A DNA stretch of 5,893 bases from an uncultured Lachnospiraceae bacterium (GTDB taxonomy: Bacteria; Bacillota; Clostridia; Lachnospirales; Lachnospiraceae). The stretch covers positions 1-5,893 of the forward strand of contig CAMALN010000113.1 of the NCBI GenBank assembly GCA_945836565.1. Reading direction: 5' to 3'. Both the position numbers and the translations under genes were made by a program. The notes beneath the pieces are model-generated. The model ran no database searches, was not told the origin of the DNA, and was given only the letters and a program-made list of their open reading frames with translations. Below, one piece after another: positions 5,554-5,893 of this stretch (positions within the stretch are counted from its first letter, which is position 1; every line of letters begins with the position of its first letter).

Positions 5554-5893
5554 ATGGCTTTATTTGAATCATATGAGAGAAGAATAGATAAAATCAACAG
5601 CGTTTTGAATAGCTATGGTATCGCTTCTATTGAAGAGGCAGAGAAGATAACTAAGGACGCAGGATTAGATGTATATAATCAGATTAAGGGCATTCAGCCT
5701 ATCTGTTTTGAGAACGCTTGCTGGGCATATACTGTAGGTGCAGCAATAGCTATCAAGAAGGGCTGCAAGAGAGCAGCAGATGCTGCAGCAGCAATCGGTG
5801 AGGGACTTCAGGCATTCTGTATCCCGGGTTCAGTTGCTGATACTCGTAAGGTTGGTCTTGGACATGGTAACCTTGGTAAGATGCTTCTTGAGG
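5554..5893 (+). CDS. GGGtGRT-family protein, N-terminal part (3' end outside window)
   Basis: The ATG at 5554 follows a near-perfect ribosome binding site, AAGGAGGT (5539-5546), with a 7-base spacer. The open frame continues to the window edge, giving 113 residues. The product begins MALFESYERRIDKINSVL and contains IKGIQPICFENACWAY, a helical Ala-rich stretch ending in IGEGLQAFCIPGSVADTRKVGLGHGNLGKM. I recognise this as the start of the family named after a downstream GGGtGRT motif, which is not in the window. Visible cysteines are C51, C56, C71 and C89; C51-x4-C56 could take part in metal or cluster binding, but this is a guess. It has no signal peptide or membrane helix, so it is probably cytoplasmic. 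Codon use (CTT, GGT, CGT, GCA) matches the preceding scaffold gene and again suggests strong expression. The family has no biochemical function that I know of; its constant neighbour suggests a link to iron-sulfur metabolism. Confidence 0.85.
   Translation, partial: MALFESYERRIDKINSVLNSYGIASIEEAEKITKDAGLDVYNQIKGIQPICFENACWAYTVGAAIAIKKGCKRAADAAAAIGEGLQAFCIPGSVADTRKVGLGHGNLGKMLLE

Overview
The window reads like a chromosomal segment of an anaerobic Firmicute, most likely a member of the Lachnospiraceae (Clostridia). The grounds are moderate-to-low GC, strong AGGAGG-type ribosome binding sites before nearly every gene, a TGT and YajC pair of clostridial type, and a 94-residue conserved hypothetical protein of a kind I associate with this family. 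The genus cannot be fixed from the sequence. I see no mobile element, CRISPR array, tRNA or rRNA.

Left part (1-2347, minus strand): a tightly packed gene set. Read in the direction of transcription it is a small conserved hypothetical protein (2347-2063), an ABC ATPase (2030-1377), an ABC-2 type permease (1367-249), and the start of a second, apparently paralogous permease (237 to the left edge). Gaps are 9-32 bases, no terminator lies between the genes, and the ribosome binding sites overlap or abut the preceding stop codons at the ABC genes. Together they would make a type ABC-2 exporter with one ATPase and a permease heterodimer; the cargo is unknown.

Centre (2348-4016): a 93-base divergent spacer holds back-to-back promoters. 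To the right is a tgt-yajC operon (queuosine tRNA modification, and a Sec translocon accessory protein), closed by a perfect 13-bp terminator hairpin. This keeps the tgt-yajC core of the well-known queA-tgt-yajC-secD-secF order, but queA is not directly upstream and secDF is not directly downstream.

Right part (4054-5893, plus strand): a lipoprotein of unknown function, then a two-gene unit with very strong ribosome binding sites and codon use typical of highly expressed genes. The first gene encodes an IscU/NifU-like iron-sulfur scaffold protein with an unusual cysteine layout. The second is the start of a GGGtGRT-family protein, cut by the window edge before its name-giving motif. This pair is the most interesting element: both members look conserved and abundant, yet the family has no established biochemical role that I know of.
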